From the NCBI GenBank assembly GCA_023263945.1, contig JALQTW010000002.1:62001-126000 (forward strand): a stretch of 64,000 nt of DNA, written 5' to 3'. Positions 42,727 to 51,778 of the stretch are shown here, in pieces. The translations under genes were made by a program, and so were the position numbers. The notes below the pieces were generated by a model, which was given only the letters and a program-made list of their open reading frames with translations, searched no databases and was not told the DNA's origin. Source of the DNA: Patescibacteria group bacterium (GTDB lineage: Bacteria > Patescibacteriota > Gracilibacteria > Peribacterales > Peribacteraceae). Position 1 is the stretch's first letter; the number at the start of each line of letters is the position of its first letter.

Positions 42727-44143
42727 GAGCCACGACTGGTTCTTCCATCTCTATTTCCCGCACTATACGGAGTATGACACGGCTCCGTTCCAGCACGAGA
42801 TGCTGCAGCTTACCGAAGACGAGAACGTGAAACGTCTCGTCATCCTCGCGTTCCGGGGATCGGCGAAATCCACCATCGTGAGCCTCTCCTACGTCCTCTG
42901 GTCGATCCTCGGCAAACCACAGAAGAAGTTCGTGCTCCTCCTCGGCCAGACGCAACCGCAGGCGCGGCAACATCTCAAGAACATCAAGGATGAGCTTGAG
43001 CGTAATCCGCTGCTCCGGCGTGACCTTGGCCCCTTCGAGGAGCGTGAGGACGAATGGAACTCCTCCTCGCTCGTGATCCCGAAGTACGGCGCGAGGATCA
43101 CTGCCGTCTCGTGCGATACGAGCATGCGCGGCATCCGCCACGGGCCGCACAGGCCGCAGCTCATCGTTTGCGATGACCTGGAGAACCTCGACTCCGTCCG
43201 CACGCGCGAGAGCCGCGAACGGCTCTACCAGTGGGTCATGGGCGAAGTGATTCCTGCGGGAACCAAGGACACGAAGACCGTGTTCATCGGCAACCTCCTC
43301 CATGAGGATTCGCTCCTCATGCGTCTGAAAACGACCATCGAAGAAGGAAAGGAATCGAGTAGCATCTTCCGGCACTATCCGCTGCTCGATGCAACCGACC
43401 GATGCATCTGGCCGGGGAAGTTCCCGACGAGTACCGACGTGGAACGGGAGCGCAAGCGCGTCGGCGACGAGATCGCGTGGTACCGGGAGTATCTCCTGCG
43501 GATCGTCCCGACGGTAGATCAGGTCATCCGGCAGGAATGGATCCGGTTCTACGACAAAGCGCCGGATGAGAGCCACCCGCAGTTCCAGTTCGTCGCCTCG
43601 GGCGTCGATCTCGCGATCTCCCAGAGCGAGAGCGCCGATTATACCGCCATCGTGAGCGCGAAGATCGCGGGGTACGGGGAGAAGATGAAGATCTACATCC
43701 TGCCCAATCCCATCAACAAGCGCATGACACACCTGCAGACGATCAACTGCGCCAACGACCTTGCGTTCAGCCTCGGGAAAGGTGACAAGGACAATCCATA
43801 TTTTTTCGTAGAGGAAGTCGGCTACCAGAAAGCGTTCATCGAACAACTGCAGGAGAAGGACTGCCAGGTCTACGGCATCAAGACCCGGGCGCAGGACAAG
43901 CGGGCGCGGTTGTCGCTCTTCTCGCACCTCGTGGAATCGGGACAGGTGCTCTTTCCGAAGAAGGGCGCGGAGGCACTGATCCAGCAGCTTGTTCACTTCG
44001 GGACGGAACGGCATGACGACCTCGCGGATTCCTTCGCGCTGCTCCTCATGGGCGTCGTCGAACACTCCTACATCTGCCAGCCGTGCTACCTGATCCGTTG
44101 CGGCGATGAAAGCTACTTCCGGCGCCTGAAGTACGGATACTAG
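42638..44143 (+). CDS. Phage terminase large subunit
   Basis: A 501-aa packaging motor. The ATPase has a Walker A LAFRGSAKSTIVSL (with Ala in place of the usual Gly before Lys), Walker B LIVCDDLENLDS and coupling motif TVFIGNLLHEDS. The nuclease domain follows with SGVDLAISQSESADY (Asp), and HDDLADSFALLL. Family Terminase_6 style. No portal, protease or capsid gene follows; a terminator lies only 15 nt downstream. GC-rich codons as in the three genes before it. Confidence 0.88.
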   Translation: MNPQSPNNIPKDLLQRLMQDHHLRRRFGYESHDWFFHLYFPHYTEYDTAPFQHEMLQLTEDENVKRLVILAFRGSAKSTIVSLSYVLWSILGKPQKKFVLLLGQTQPQARQHLKNIKDELERNPLLRRDLGPFEEREDEWNSSSLVIPKYGARITAVSCDTSMRGIRHGPHRPQLIVCDDLENLDSVRTRESRERLYQWVMGEVIPAGTKDTKTVFIGNLLHEDSLLMRLKTTIEEGKESSSIFRHYPLLDATDRCIWPGKFPTSTDVERERKRVGDEIAWYREYLLRIVPTVDQVIRQEWIRFYDKAPDESHPQFQFVASGVDLAISQSESADYTAIVSAKIAGYGEKMKIYILPNPINKRMTHLQTINCANDLAFSLGKGDKDNPYFFVEEVGYQKAFIEQLQEKDCQVYGIKTRAQDKRARLSLFSHLVESGQVLFPKKGAEALIQQLVHFGTERHDDLADSFALLLMGVVEHSYICQPCYLIRCGDESYFRRLKYGY

Positions 44144-44157
44144 GACGAAGATGCGAG

Positions 44158-44183
44158 AAAAGGGCCCCGTTCGGGGCCTTTTT
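44158..44183 (+). terminator. Intrinsic terminator after large terminase
   Basis: GGCCCC/GGGGCC with a GTTC loop and a TTTTT tail form a textbook intrinsic terminator, ending the ParB-methyltransferase to terminase operon. Confidence 0.93.
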
Positions 44184-44262
44184 CAGCATATTCAACGCTG
44201 TTTGCGCTGGCCTTTGCAGGGAGTTCGGGCATCCCTTGAGTATATCCCTTACCCCAATTTCC

Positions 44263-45585
44263 ATGCCCACGGCCACACTGACACGAGGCCCCAGAGCCGA
44301 AGAATTTCAAGCCCCTGCGGCGACCCCGATCCGCTGGTGCCTCTACGCGCGAAAAAGCTCCGAGGACGACGAACGCCAAGCCATGTCCATCGACTCACAG
44401 ATACAGGAGATGATGGCGCTCGCGATGCGGGACGACATGCAGATCGTCGAGACGCGGCGCGAGAGTCACTCGGCGAAAGCGTCAGGCAAACGCCATGTCT
44501 TCAACGGCATCATCAGCGACCTTGAGAAAGGACTGTTCGACGGCATCCTCACTTGGGCTCCGGACAGGCTTTCGAGAAACGCCGGGGATCTGGGGTCACT
44601 CGTCGATCTCATGGACAGAGGATTGCTTAAGGAGATCCGCTGCCACGGTCAGCGGTTCACGAACAACCCGAATGAAAAATTCCTCCTTATGATTCTCTGC
44701 TCGCAGGCGAAGCTGGAGAATGACAATCGAGGCATTAACGTCCGGCGCGGGCAAAAGTCGCGAGCGGAGATGGGCTACCGCCCCTGCCTCGCCCCTCTCG
44801 GCTATCTCCAGGAACGCCGCGCGGGAGAGAGCAGAAGCCGGATCGTCGTCGATCCTCTCCGTGCACCGCTCATCAAAGAGATGTTTGAGAAAGTATCGGT
44901 CGAGAAAATGAGCGGGCGGGAAGCCTTCTACTGGATCAACGATGCAGGCTTCCTCACAAGAGCCGGAAAGAAGATCACGCTGAGCATGGCCTACAAGATC
45001 CTTCATAACCCCTTTTACACCGGACGCTTCGAATATCCGGTCGGGAGCGGCAAGTGGTACAAGGGCGACTACGATCCGCTGATCACTCAGTCGCTCTTCG
45101 ATGACGTGCAGAAATTCCTCTCGCTCGGCTACGACCGCGAGTGGGGCAAGGATTTCGCCTTCACGCGGCTCATGACGTGCGGCATCTGCGGGTCGGGCGT
45201 GACTGCGGATGAGAAACGGAAGGAAACGAAGAAGGGCATCAAGCGGTACATCTACTACCGGTGCACCCATAGCAGGAATCAGCAATGCAAAGAACCCGCG
45301 ATCCGCGAGGAGGAGTTGATAGAGCAGATCGTGACGCTGCTCGACGACGTGAACCTCAACGCCGCCGGGGTGAAGCGAAAGGTGGATGAGGAGTTCGAGC
45401 GATTCTCCGTCTTCGCGAGCGACGTACTGGGAATCAGCGACAAGAAGAAGGCACGGAAGATCAATCAGCGGAAATACGTCGAGTATCTGCTGAAGAACGG
45501 GACTCCGGCTGAGAAGAGGGAGTTGCTGGGGTGCCTGAAGGACAGGATCGTCCTGAAGGACGGAAGAGTGACAGTGATAAAATGA
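44263..45585 (+). CDS. Large serine recombinase (integrase)
   Basis: A 440-aa site-specific recombinase. The catalytic domain starts with WCLYARKSSEDDERQ (nucleophile Ser) and contains TWAPDRLSRN; the recombinase domain follows (GYRPCLAPLGYLQE, PFYTGRFEYP), then a zinc ribbon with CGICGSG and the paired CTHSRNQQC, and a C-terminal coiled part. It would integrate or excise the island. Start ATG 44263 is preferred over the TTG at 44236. No att site could be recognised beside it. Confidence 0.9.
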   Translation: MPTATLTRGPRAEEFQAPAATPIRWCLYARKSSEDDERQAMSIDSQIQEMMALAMRDDMQIVETRRESHSAKASGKRHVFNGIISDLEKGLFDGILTWAPDRLSRNAGDLGSLVDLMDRGLLKEIRCHGQRFTNNPNEKFLLMILCSQAKLENDNRGINVRRGQKSRAEMGYRPCLAPLGYLQERRAGESRSRIVVDPLRAPLIKEMFEKVSVEKMSGREAFYWINDAGFLTRAGKKITLSMAYKILHNPFYTGRFEYPVGSGKWYKGDYDPLITQSLFDDVQKFLSLGYDREWGKDFAFTRLMTCGICGSGVTADEKRKETKKGIKRYIYYRCTHSRNQQCKEPAIREEELIEQIVTLLDDVNLNAAGVKRKVDEEFERFSVFASDVLGISDKKKARKINQRKYVEYLLKNGTPAEKRELLGCLKDRIVLKDGRVTVIK

Positions 45586-45629
45586 GCGTACGGATCCGAG
45601 AAATTTATTCGTAGCAAAACAATTGAGTC

Positions 45630-46607
45630 CTAACGCTTGATCACGAAATATTTTTCGGTTCGCAAATCCCACTCCTTTTCGTTTTTGAGGATTTGATCAT
45701 AGGGATCCTGGATGATCATCGGTACATATTTGTCTTGGCTCATTTTCGATCTGTCCACCAAATACAGAAAGTACCGGTGTCTTTTTACTTTTGCGACATC
45801 GATTTCGTTTCTGGACCAAAAAAACCTTGGAACGTCAGTAAAAGACTTCACTTCTATAAACCTGTCCGATTCGCTCGAATCGATGTCGTCATACGAAACT
45901 ATGTCGTACCCCGCGCCCACGTCGTACTCCGAAATTCTTTGTACTTCTTCGATTTTGGCATGTCCGTTCAGCCTCCGAACCTCGAAGCTCAAAACGAAAA
46001 CCTCGGCATCCTCCCCGTGCATTTGCTTTTGCTCCAACAGCTTCTGAAATTCTTCGATTCCCGTTTTGCGTTTCTTTATTCCGGGCAAAACGTTTTTGTC
46101 GAACATCTTTTTGTATTTCGGATTCACGATGAGACGATTGATCGCTCGATCCGGGTGAAAGTTCAAAAAGCCGAAATCGATCAAGAGCTGTTTGATGTTG
46201 GCATATTTGAACAGAAACGCCGAGTTACTGATTTGAATCGAATGATAAACGATGTCGTAGGAAATATTGCGAGAATCGAAAATTTCATCGAATATCTCGT
46301 CTTCTTCCAGTTTCGACAAAAATCTTTCCAAGAATTTCGCGCACAGGTATTTCTCGCTGGAGAAGTAACCCACGAACTCCGGCTCCATAGCGATGATCCC
46401 TTCATCGTCCGCCAAAAGAATGCCTATCGAAAAAGCGAGAGGTAAACATCCGTCGAACACACGCCGTCCGTCCACGATGCGATTAAAGAAGAATTCCCTT
46501 ACGTTCGTCGCGGTCCATTTTCCCTCGTTTTTTTTCAATTGGCTCAACAATTCGAAAAAATATCCGGGCGTGCCTAAGTTTTCGTATTCACTAAGTTCTC
46601 CTAGCAT
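45630..46607 (-). CDS. DUF3883-type putative restriction nuclease
   Basis: A 325-aa protein. The C-terminal third has YDVGAGYDIVSYDD, RFIEVKSF and FFWSRNEIDVAKVKR, the DUF3883 pattern: an Asp, then an E-x-K, then a Trp-Ser-x-Asn-Glu, which matches a PD-(D/E)xK-like core. The N-terminal ~200 residues are unrecognised. It is the last gene of a four-gene operon with a cytosine methyltransferase, ParB-fold protein and SNF2 helicase, overlapping the helicase by 17 nt. The cleavage role is inference. Confidence 0.75.
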   Translation of the reverse strand: MLGELSEYENLGTPGYFFELLSQLKKNEGKWTATNVREFFFNRIVDGRRVFDGCLPLAFSIGILLADDEGIIAMEPEFVGYFSSEKYLCAKFLERFLSKLEEDEIFDEIFDSRNISYDIVYHSIQISNSAFLFKYANIKQLLIDFGFLNFHPDRAINRLIVNPKYKKMFDKNVLPGIKKRKTGIEEFQKLLEQKQMHGEDAEVFVLSFEVRRLNGHAKIEEVQRISEYDVGAGYDIVSYDDIDSSESDRFIEVKSFTDVPRFFWSRNEIDVAKVKRHRYFLYLVDRSKMSQDKYVPMIIQDPYDQILKNEKEWDLRTEKYFVIKR

Positions 46608-48567
46608 AATTTTCGATCAAGGCTTTTATCAAATCGGTTTCATCCGCATTGTCGATTCGCTTGAATAGGGGGATATCCTCATCGATTATTTTTTCCATTC
46701 TTTCCACTTTCAACCCCAGTCGGTCATTTATCACTTCATCAATCGAATCTTTGGATAGAAGATAATAATAATTCGTCTCTTGGTTCTCGGTAAGACCCAC
46801 GCGATGAATTCGATCTTTCGACTGCAGGAAGTTCGAACAATTGTAGTCCCGTTCCATGTAGATGGCATTGTGACAGCCTTTGTGGAGAGAGATCGATTCC
46901 GCCACCGCGAATGGGTTTGCGATCACAACTTGGAATTCGAGATTCCTGGGATCGTTGAATTTTTCTACGATTTTCTCCCTATCGATCTGATCGACTTCGC
47001 CTATCAATAACTTCGAAGATATTCCCTGATTTTCCAAGTAGTTTTGCAGTCCCTTCGCGTTTTGGATGAATATCGTCCAAATAATAGCCTTTTGCTTTCT
47101 GTTAATGATTTCGTCGTTCAGAAGTTTGTTTATTTCTTCGAATTTACGGGGGACGCCAGTGGAGGAATAATCTCGTATTTTCGCCAAAATCACCGAATCA
47201 TCTTGGAATTCTTCGGGGATGCTTTCCCGAATCCCGAAGGTCGTTTCGTCTTCTTCGTCCAAAGTTTCCTCAATCGGTTTTTGAAGCAAAGCAGGATTGG
47301 TAGCCGCTTGTCTCAGCCTAATTAACTTCGCTTTATTCAAAAAATCCTTGATGGTCGCGGATCCGTTCGCCCGAAACGAGCGTATGTATTTCGTTTCGAT
47401 GAAATCGTATATTTCCCTTTGTCGGGGATCCATTTCCACTTCGATGATTCGTTCCTTCGTCGGCGGAAGTTTCAAATCTCGTTTTTTGATTCGAATGAAA
47501 TACGGTGAGATATTTTTCGTGAATTGCCTGACCCTGTCGCTGTCCGGATTGCCGCTTTTCGTCATGTCGATCAAATTTCCGAAATGAAAACCCAATAAAT
47601 CCTTGAATCTGTACGGATAAAGAAACTGAAACAGGTTGTAGAGATCTTCGTAACCGTTCGGCACCGGTGTGCCGGTCAGTACCACCCTGGATCGGGCTTC
47701 TTTAGCGATTTCTACGATGCTTTTTCCCCACACCCCCTCGGGGTTCTTAATGCGATGAGCTTCGTCGACCACGACCATCGTCTTGTTATTTTTTAAAAAA
47801 TCGATGATCTCTTTTTGTAGTGTATCGACACCCCCGTGATAGATGAGAGTGAGCTCGGCGGGATTCGTGGAATAGAGATGCTCCTCCTTATGACGGCGAA
47901 GTATCGTACTGTCCCCAGACAATCGCTTGGAAATAGGTTTCGAACCGAAACAGGCCTCGTATTCGGTTTCCCAAGGTGAAAAGGACGACAGGGGGCCAAC
48001 GATTAACAGTTTATCCACGTGCTTCGCATCGTCGGACGGTAAATTTTTCAAGTATGCGTATGCGGCATAAACAATCGATGTCTTCCCCGCGCCCGGAACC
48101 GCAAAATTGCATGCCGACTGAGCGAAGGCCAAATGATACGCGGAAAGTAGTTGGAGTTTGTATAAAACTCTTCGGGGGAGCTTCTCTTTAACGACCTGCT
48201 GAAAGATATCAAAATCGGAGATGAGTTCGGGGCTATCCTCGAATTCATCATTCCGGATTTTTCTCGCCTTTTCCGAGAATTCTCTGAAATGCTCCTCTTC
48301 CCTGCTGTAATTTTCCAGATCGCTCTTAATTTGTTCGGAAAGCTCGTTCACGAATCCGAATTTCGTCAGAAGTTGTTGCAAATCTTGAAGCACCTCGACT
48401 TGATTTTGCGTCTCGAAGGGAATCATGATGGTCGAATCTTGCTGCTCGAAATTCAATCTGCGAAGGGATATCCGCATCCTGTTATTATTCAGTACATCAG
48501 TCGTATTCCCCGTCATCAACAGTCGCTTGGCGTTCTTATCGACGCTGATCGAAATGGATTTCGTCAT
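46591..48567 (-). CDS. SNF2-family helicase / DNA translocase
   Basis: A 658-aa superfamily 2 ATPase. It has Walker A AVPGAGKTSIVYAAYAYL, DEAH box VVVDEAHRIKNPEG, motif III VLTGTPVPNGYEDLYNLF, and the C-terminal lobe with motif V region VVIANPFAVAESISLHK and motif VI FLQSKDRIHRVGLTEN. The first ~130 residues are unrecognised and charged. SNF2 translocases in defence systems such as DISARM (drmD) scan DNA. It starts 3 nt after the ParB-like gene's stop. Confidence 0.88.
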   Translation of the reverse strand: MTKSISISVDKNAKRLLMTGNTTDVLNNNRMRISLRRLNFEQQDSTIMIPFETQNQVEVLQDLQQLLTKFGFVNELSEQIKSDLENYSREEEHFREFSEKARKIRNDEFEDSPELISDFDIFQQVVKEKLPRRVLYKLQLLSAYHLAFAQSACNFAVPGAGKTSIVYAAYAYLKNLPSDDAKHVDKLLIVGPLSSFSPWETEYEACFGSKPISKRLSGDSTILRRHKEEHLYSTNPAELTLIYHGGVDTLQKEIIDFLKNNKTMVVVDEAHRIKNPEGVWGKSIVEIAKEARSRVVLTGTPVPNGYEDLYNLFQFLYPYRFKDLLGFHFGNLIDMTKSGNPDSDRVRQFTKNISPYFIRIKKRDLKLPPTKERIIEVEMDPRQREIYDFIETKYIRSFRANGSATIKDFLNKAKLIRLRQAATNPALLQKPIEETLDEEDETTFGIRESIPEEFQDDSVILAKIRDYSSTGVPRKFEEINKLLNDEIINRKQKAIIWTIFIQNAKGLQNYLENQGISSKLLIGEVDQIDREKIVEKFNDPRNLEFQVVIANPFAVAESISLHKGCHNAIYMERDYNCSNFLQSKDRIHRVGLTENQETNYYYLLSKDSIDEVINDRLGLKVERMEKIIDEDIPLFKRIDNADETDLIKALIENYARRT

Positions 48568-48570
48568 TGA

Positions 48571-49998
48571 TTAGGAAGAATGTTTCAGCTCTTTTTCCAT
48601 TTGATACGCGGTTTTTTGAATTTCTTTGAGCTGAGACATCGATTCTCCCGGATCGGACGAAGCGCTTAAATTTACCGACTTTATCAATTGAAGAGCGATT
48701 CTCAACAAGGATGACGGTGATTTGATGTCGAGCATGCTGAATGCCATCTTGGCCACAGTATCGAGCTGTTTTTGCACTTCGGGTGTGTTGAATGAAGAAT
48801 GACGCTTATCAATCGCCTCGAGGGAATCCTTGGCATCCGTCACCAGCTTCAAAGGCTTATGAGCTGCCTGCTTGTTTCTTAATTTCGTTAAGTGCTTATC
48901 GATATTTTCCGTAAGTTGGTCTTGAACCAATTCCATGAATGCCATGTCACGATTGGACAAGCTCTTTTCAAGATTTTGAGAATCATAATCGATTGGATAT
49001 TTCGCGTCGACTTCCTCTCCCGCGGAAGAAACGAATTGGAAGTGATCTTCTCTGAAACTTGTCCAGATTTCTTTGTTCCCAAAGAAATGGCTCATTTTTT
49101 GGCCATCCGCAATATGGCGGAATATTTTCCCATCGTATGATTTTCCGATCTTCGCCCTGATGTAATCGAAACAAATCGTTTTCAAATCGTCCACGTCGCC
49201 CTGCGTGTACCCGTCGAACCCCTTGTCGCTTCCCTTTCCCTCGAACGTCTTGATCCACTTCTTTAGATACTTAAACAGATCCTCTTTTCCGTCATTAGGT
49301 GTATCGGCCATCGCGTAGATGCCCTTGTAATTTAAATAGTCCAAGTAGTCGTCTATCACTTTAGCCACATCCAAATAGTCTTCGATCTCACCGTCACTTT
49401 CTCCCATCCAATTCGCGATTTTTCTGATCGCTTCTTCTTTGGAGAATTGTTCTCTCAGTTTTTTAAAAAGCTGAGTCGCCTTCAGGTACTTCTCAATTGG
49501 GTTATAGCCCAACTTTTCGTCTTCTCCCATTTGATACGTGGTTTCCAATCTTTCGACTTCGATGGGCTCTTCTTCCAGCGCAACGGGTAATACGATTGCA
49601 CGGAAATGCGATTTCTTGAGTTTGTTAAGCAACATCAATCTCCTGTTACCATCGATGACGATTCCATCATTCGTAACGATGCCCACCTTGAGCTGGCCCT
49701 TCTGCGCGATGTCATCCATGGTCGTTTGGTTTCTCCCTTCCTTCGACTCCCACAAAAGCCTCTCAATCGTTGCCTTTCCTTCATCGGTTTCCACGTCAAT
49801 CGTTCGGCCTTGAATTTCCAACGTTTTCGTGCGGCTCAATATTCGGCCGTTGTATTTATTATAAACCAAACATTCCAAAGGAATATCATACGCACCCATC
49901 GGTTCCAATCTTTCCATCCACAGTATTCTGTGGGTTTCGGGGGGATTCCCCCTTTCCGTTATTTGCTTGATCCTTTCCTTGCGCGTTTCTCGATTCAT
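48571..49998 (-). CDS. ParB-fold protein of defence operon
   Basis: A 475-aa protein. The N-terminal ~150 residues contain IPLECLVYNKYNGRI and IVTNDGIVIDGNRRLMLLNKL, where DGNRR is the ParB/DndB-like core motif. The remaining ~300 residues (a long helical region, e.g. YNPIEKYLKATQLFKKLREQ and IANWMGESDGEIEDYLD) include what may be a KorB-like helix-turn-helix, but no known domain is recognised further. It overlaps the methyltransferase stop by 4 nt. Possible roles are DNA binding, nicking or self/non-self sensing. Confidence 0.75.
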   Translation of the reverse strand: MNRETRKERIKQITERGNPPETHRILWMERLEPMGAYDIPLECLVYNKYNGRILSRTKTLEIQGRTIDVETDEGKATIERLLWESKEGRNQTTMDDIAQKGQLKVGIVTNDGIVIDGNRRLMLLNKLKKSHFRAIVLPVALEEEPIEVERLETTYQMGEDEKLGYNPIEKYLKATQLFKKLREQFSKEEAIRKIANWMGESDGEIEDYLDVAKVIDDYLDYLNYKGIYAMADTPNDGKEDLFKYLKKWIKTFEGKGSDKGFDGYTQGDVDDLKTICFDYIRAKIGKSYDGKIFRHIADGQKMSHFFGNKEIWTSFREDHFQFVSSAGEEVDAKYPIDYDSQNLEKSLSNRDMAFMELVQDQLTENIDKHLTKLRNKQAAHKPLKLVTDAKDSLEAIDKRHSSFNTPEVQKQLDTVAKMAFSMLDIKSPSSLLRIALQLIKSVNLSASSDPGESMSQLKEIQKTAYQMEKELKHSS

Positions 49999-51719
49999 AC
50001 TTTCGAGGGAATGGAAGTATTCGCTTTGACCAATGAAAGCAATCCATACATCGCCATCAACTGAGCGTAGGGTATTTCACTTTTTGGGAAAAGGTTGTCG
50101 ATTGTAACACTCCGGGAGTGCATTTCATAGTTACGAATCTTCTCCGCGACCCGTTTTACGATTTTTACCGGGTTATTCTCGTTTTTCAGTAACAAATCCT
50201 CTTCGTAAATCCTCTGGAGTTCCTTGTGGGAGGGAGGGTTTGTAGGCAGTTCATTTTTGAAGTTCGCGAAGTCCGGAAGCTTCCGCATGAGGATTTTTTC
50301 GACGGCCGCCAAGTCCCTTTTATTCAACACTTTCACTTTATGCCCTTCATGAGTGCCGAAAAAAACGCTGACGTACCACTCTTTCGCCACCTCGTCTTTC
50401 TTTTCCGGATGATAATTCATCAAGTTTACGGTTATATTTCCCAGTTTCAACGGATGCCTGCGGAAGCGTGAGTTTTCCTTTCTTCGTTTAGGGTTATCGA
50501 ATCTCTTTTCTTTAAACGTATTTAGATTATTCACTTTCTTGTGGTTTTCCTTCAATGCGTCGAATTTGATGTCTCTGATCTTTATCTCCTTCAATCCGAG
50601 TTTTTTCCGGAAGGCCTTCGCCAACGCATTGCTCATATGAGGACAAACGGAATTCCCGACTTGTCGCCACTTCGTCCCTTCGGATCCCACGAATTGATAG
50701 ACATACGGGAAGCCCATGAAGCTGGCGAGTTCCCTGATGGTCGACAATCTGTATTCGCCGTTTCCTTTCCGTGCATACTCGGATTTGAAAATAATGGGCT
50801 CTCTGGTCGTCCCCGATCGCGTGGCAATTATTGTTCTGCAGGTCCTGTTTTCGTTCTCCGGAAAAGGCATCCTCCCCATGAATGGATGATTGGTTTTGAG
50901 GTATTCCGCTTTTTCCCATTCAATCTCATACAGACCCGTGTCGTAGAAGTGATCGGTTATTTCTTGCATCTTCAATGTGAGTTTTGGATAATTGGGATCG
51001 GTCCAATTCTCGTCTAAATTCTTCGAGTTTGGTCTCGGCATTTTCGAGCGAATATCGCACAATCGCACGTGAACATCATGGGTTTTTTCGGGGCGTATGA
51101 ATTCGCCGGTCTTGATCCATTCCCCGACGACATAACGTTTTCTTTCCTGAGGCGCTCCATAGTCTCCGGCATTGAGGATATCGCCTTGAATCACGATTGC
51201 GATATCGGTAGCCCTGAAGCCGTTCTTCTTCGCCCAACGCGATAAATTCAGATCGTCGAAGGTATACTCCGGCTTAATGAATTCCTTGGACTTCGGAACA
51301 TTCTCCATCAGCCATCCTTTCAATATCGATTTCCTTTGATGCCTTTTGACGGCTATAACCCTTAGGTAAGCCTCGATCAAACGAAGCCCCGAAGTTTTAT
51401 CGGCTTTACCCGCCTTGTTGGACATCGAAAAAGAAATGCAAGAAGGGCTTCCGATGATGAATTCGGTATTGGGCAATGCTTCGATCTCCCGCACGTCGGA
51501 CGAATCTTCGCTCCAAAAATCCAATATGTCTTTCGGAACGTCGTTCAAATGATGGTTCAGGTTATGAGTGTCGACGGCGGGTTGCCATTTGTCGATTCCC
51601 ATGATCACTTCGAATTCTTGTTGACGAAATCCCTCTGAAAAACCTCCTGCGCCGCAAAAAAAATCGATGACTCGCATCCTATTTTTTTTGAAGTGCCTAG
51701 GGGATCGGTTGCTTTTCAT
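49995..51719 (-). CDS. DNA (cytosine-5) methyltransferase
   Basis: A 574-aa C5 methyltransferase. Motif I is FFCGAGGFSEGF, motif IV IIGSPSCISFSMSN (catalytic Cys in an SPSC context, not the usual PPC), motif VI WLMENVPKS, motif VIII CRTIIATRSG, and motifs IX-X VGNSVCPHMSNALAKAF. About 200 C-terminal residues beyond motif X (WYVSVFFGTHEGHKVKVL and onward) are unrecognised. On the minus strand TATCCT (51727-51732) lies 7 nt before the ATG, so the operon has a leaderless start; ATG 51677 is less likely. Confidence 0.88.
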   Translation of the reverse strand: MKSNRSPRHFKKNRMRVIDFFCGAGGFSEGFRQQEFEVIMGIDKWQPAVDTHNLNHHLNDVPKDILDFWSEDSSDVREIEALPNTEFIIGSPSCISFSMSNKAGKADKTSGLRLIEAYLRVIAVKRHQRKSILKGWLMENVPKSKEFIKPEYTFDDLNLSRWAKKNGFRATDIAIVIQGDILNAGDYGAPQERKRYVVGEWIKTGEFIRPEKTHDVHVRLCDIRSKMPRPNSKNLDENWTDPNYPKLTLKMQEITDHFYDTGLYEIEWEKAEYLKTNHPFMGRMPFPENENRTCRTIIATRSGTTREPIIFKSEYARKGNGEYRLSTIRELASFMGFPYVYQFVGSEGTKWRQVGNSVCPHMSNALAKAFRKKLGLKEIKIRDIKFDALKENHKKVNNLNTFKEKRFDNPKRRKENSRFRRHPLKLGNITVNLMNYHPEKKDEVAKEWYVSVFFGTHEGHKVKVLNKRDLAAVEKILMRKLPDFANFKNELPTNPPSHKELQRIYEEDLLLKNENNPVKIVKRVAEKIRNYEMHSRSVTIDNLFPKSEIPYAQLMAMYGLLSLVKANTSIPSKV

Positions 51720-51778
51720 ATGAGGCAGGATAACGACACGAATTTACCTGAAAATATCTTATCTGAGTAGAGGAAAGA

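Noticed and set aside
42650..44065. Long minus-strand ORF opposite the large terminase
   Set aside because: It is a GC-rich antisense shadow of the terminase gene with no recognisable motif.
40111..45585. Complete prophage
   Set aside because: Only packaging, modification and integration genes are present; no portal, capsid, tail or lysis gene was found.
44596..45672. Long minus-strand ORF opposite the serine recombinase
   Set aside because: It is antisense to a clear recombinase and has no family features; high-GC codons create such open frames.
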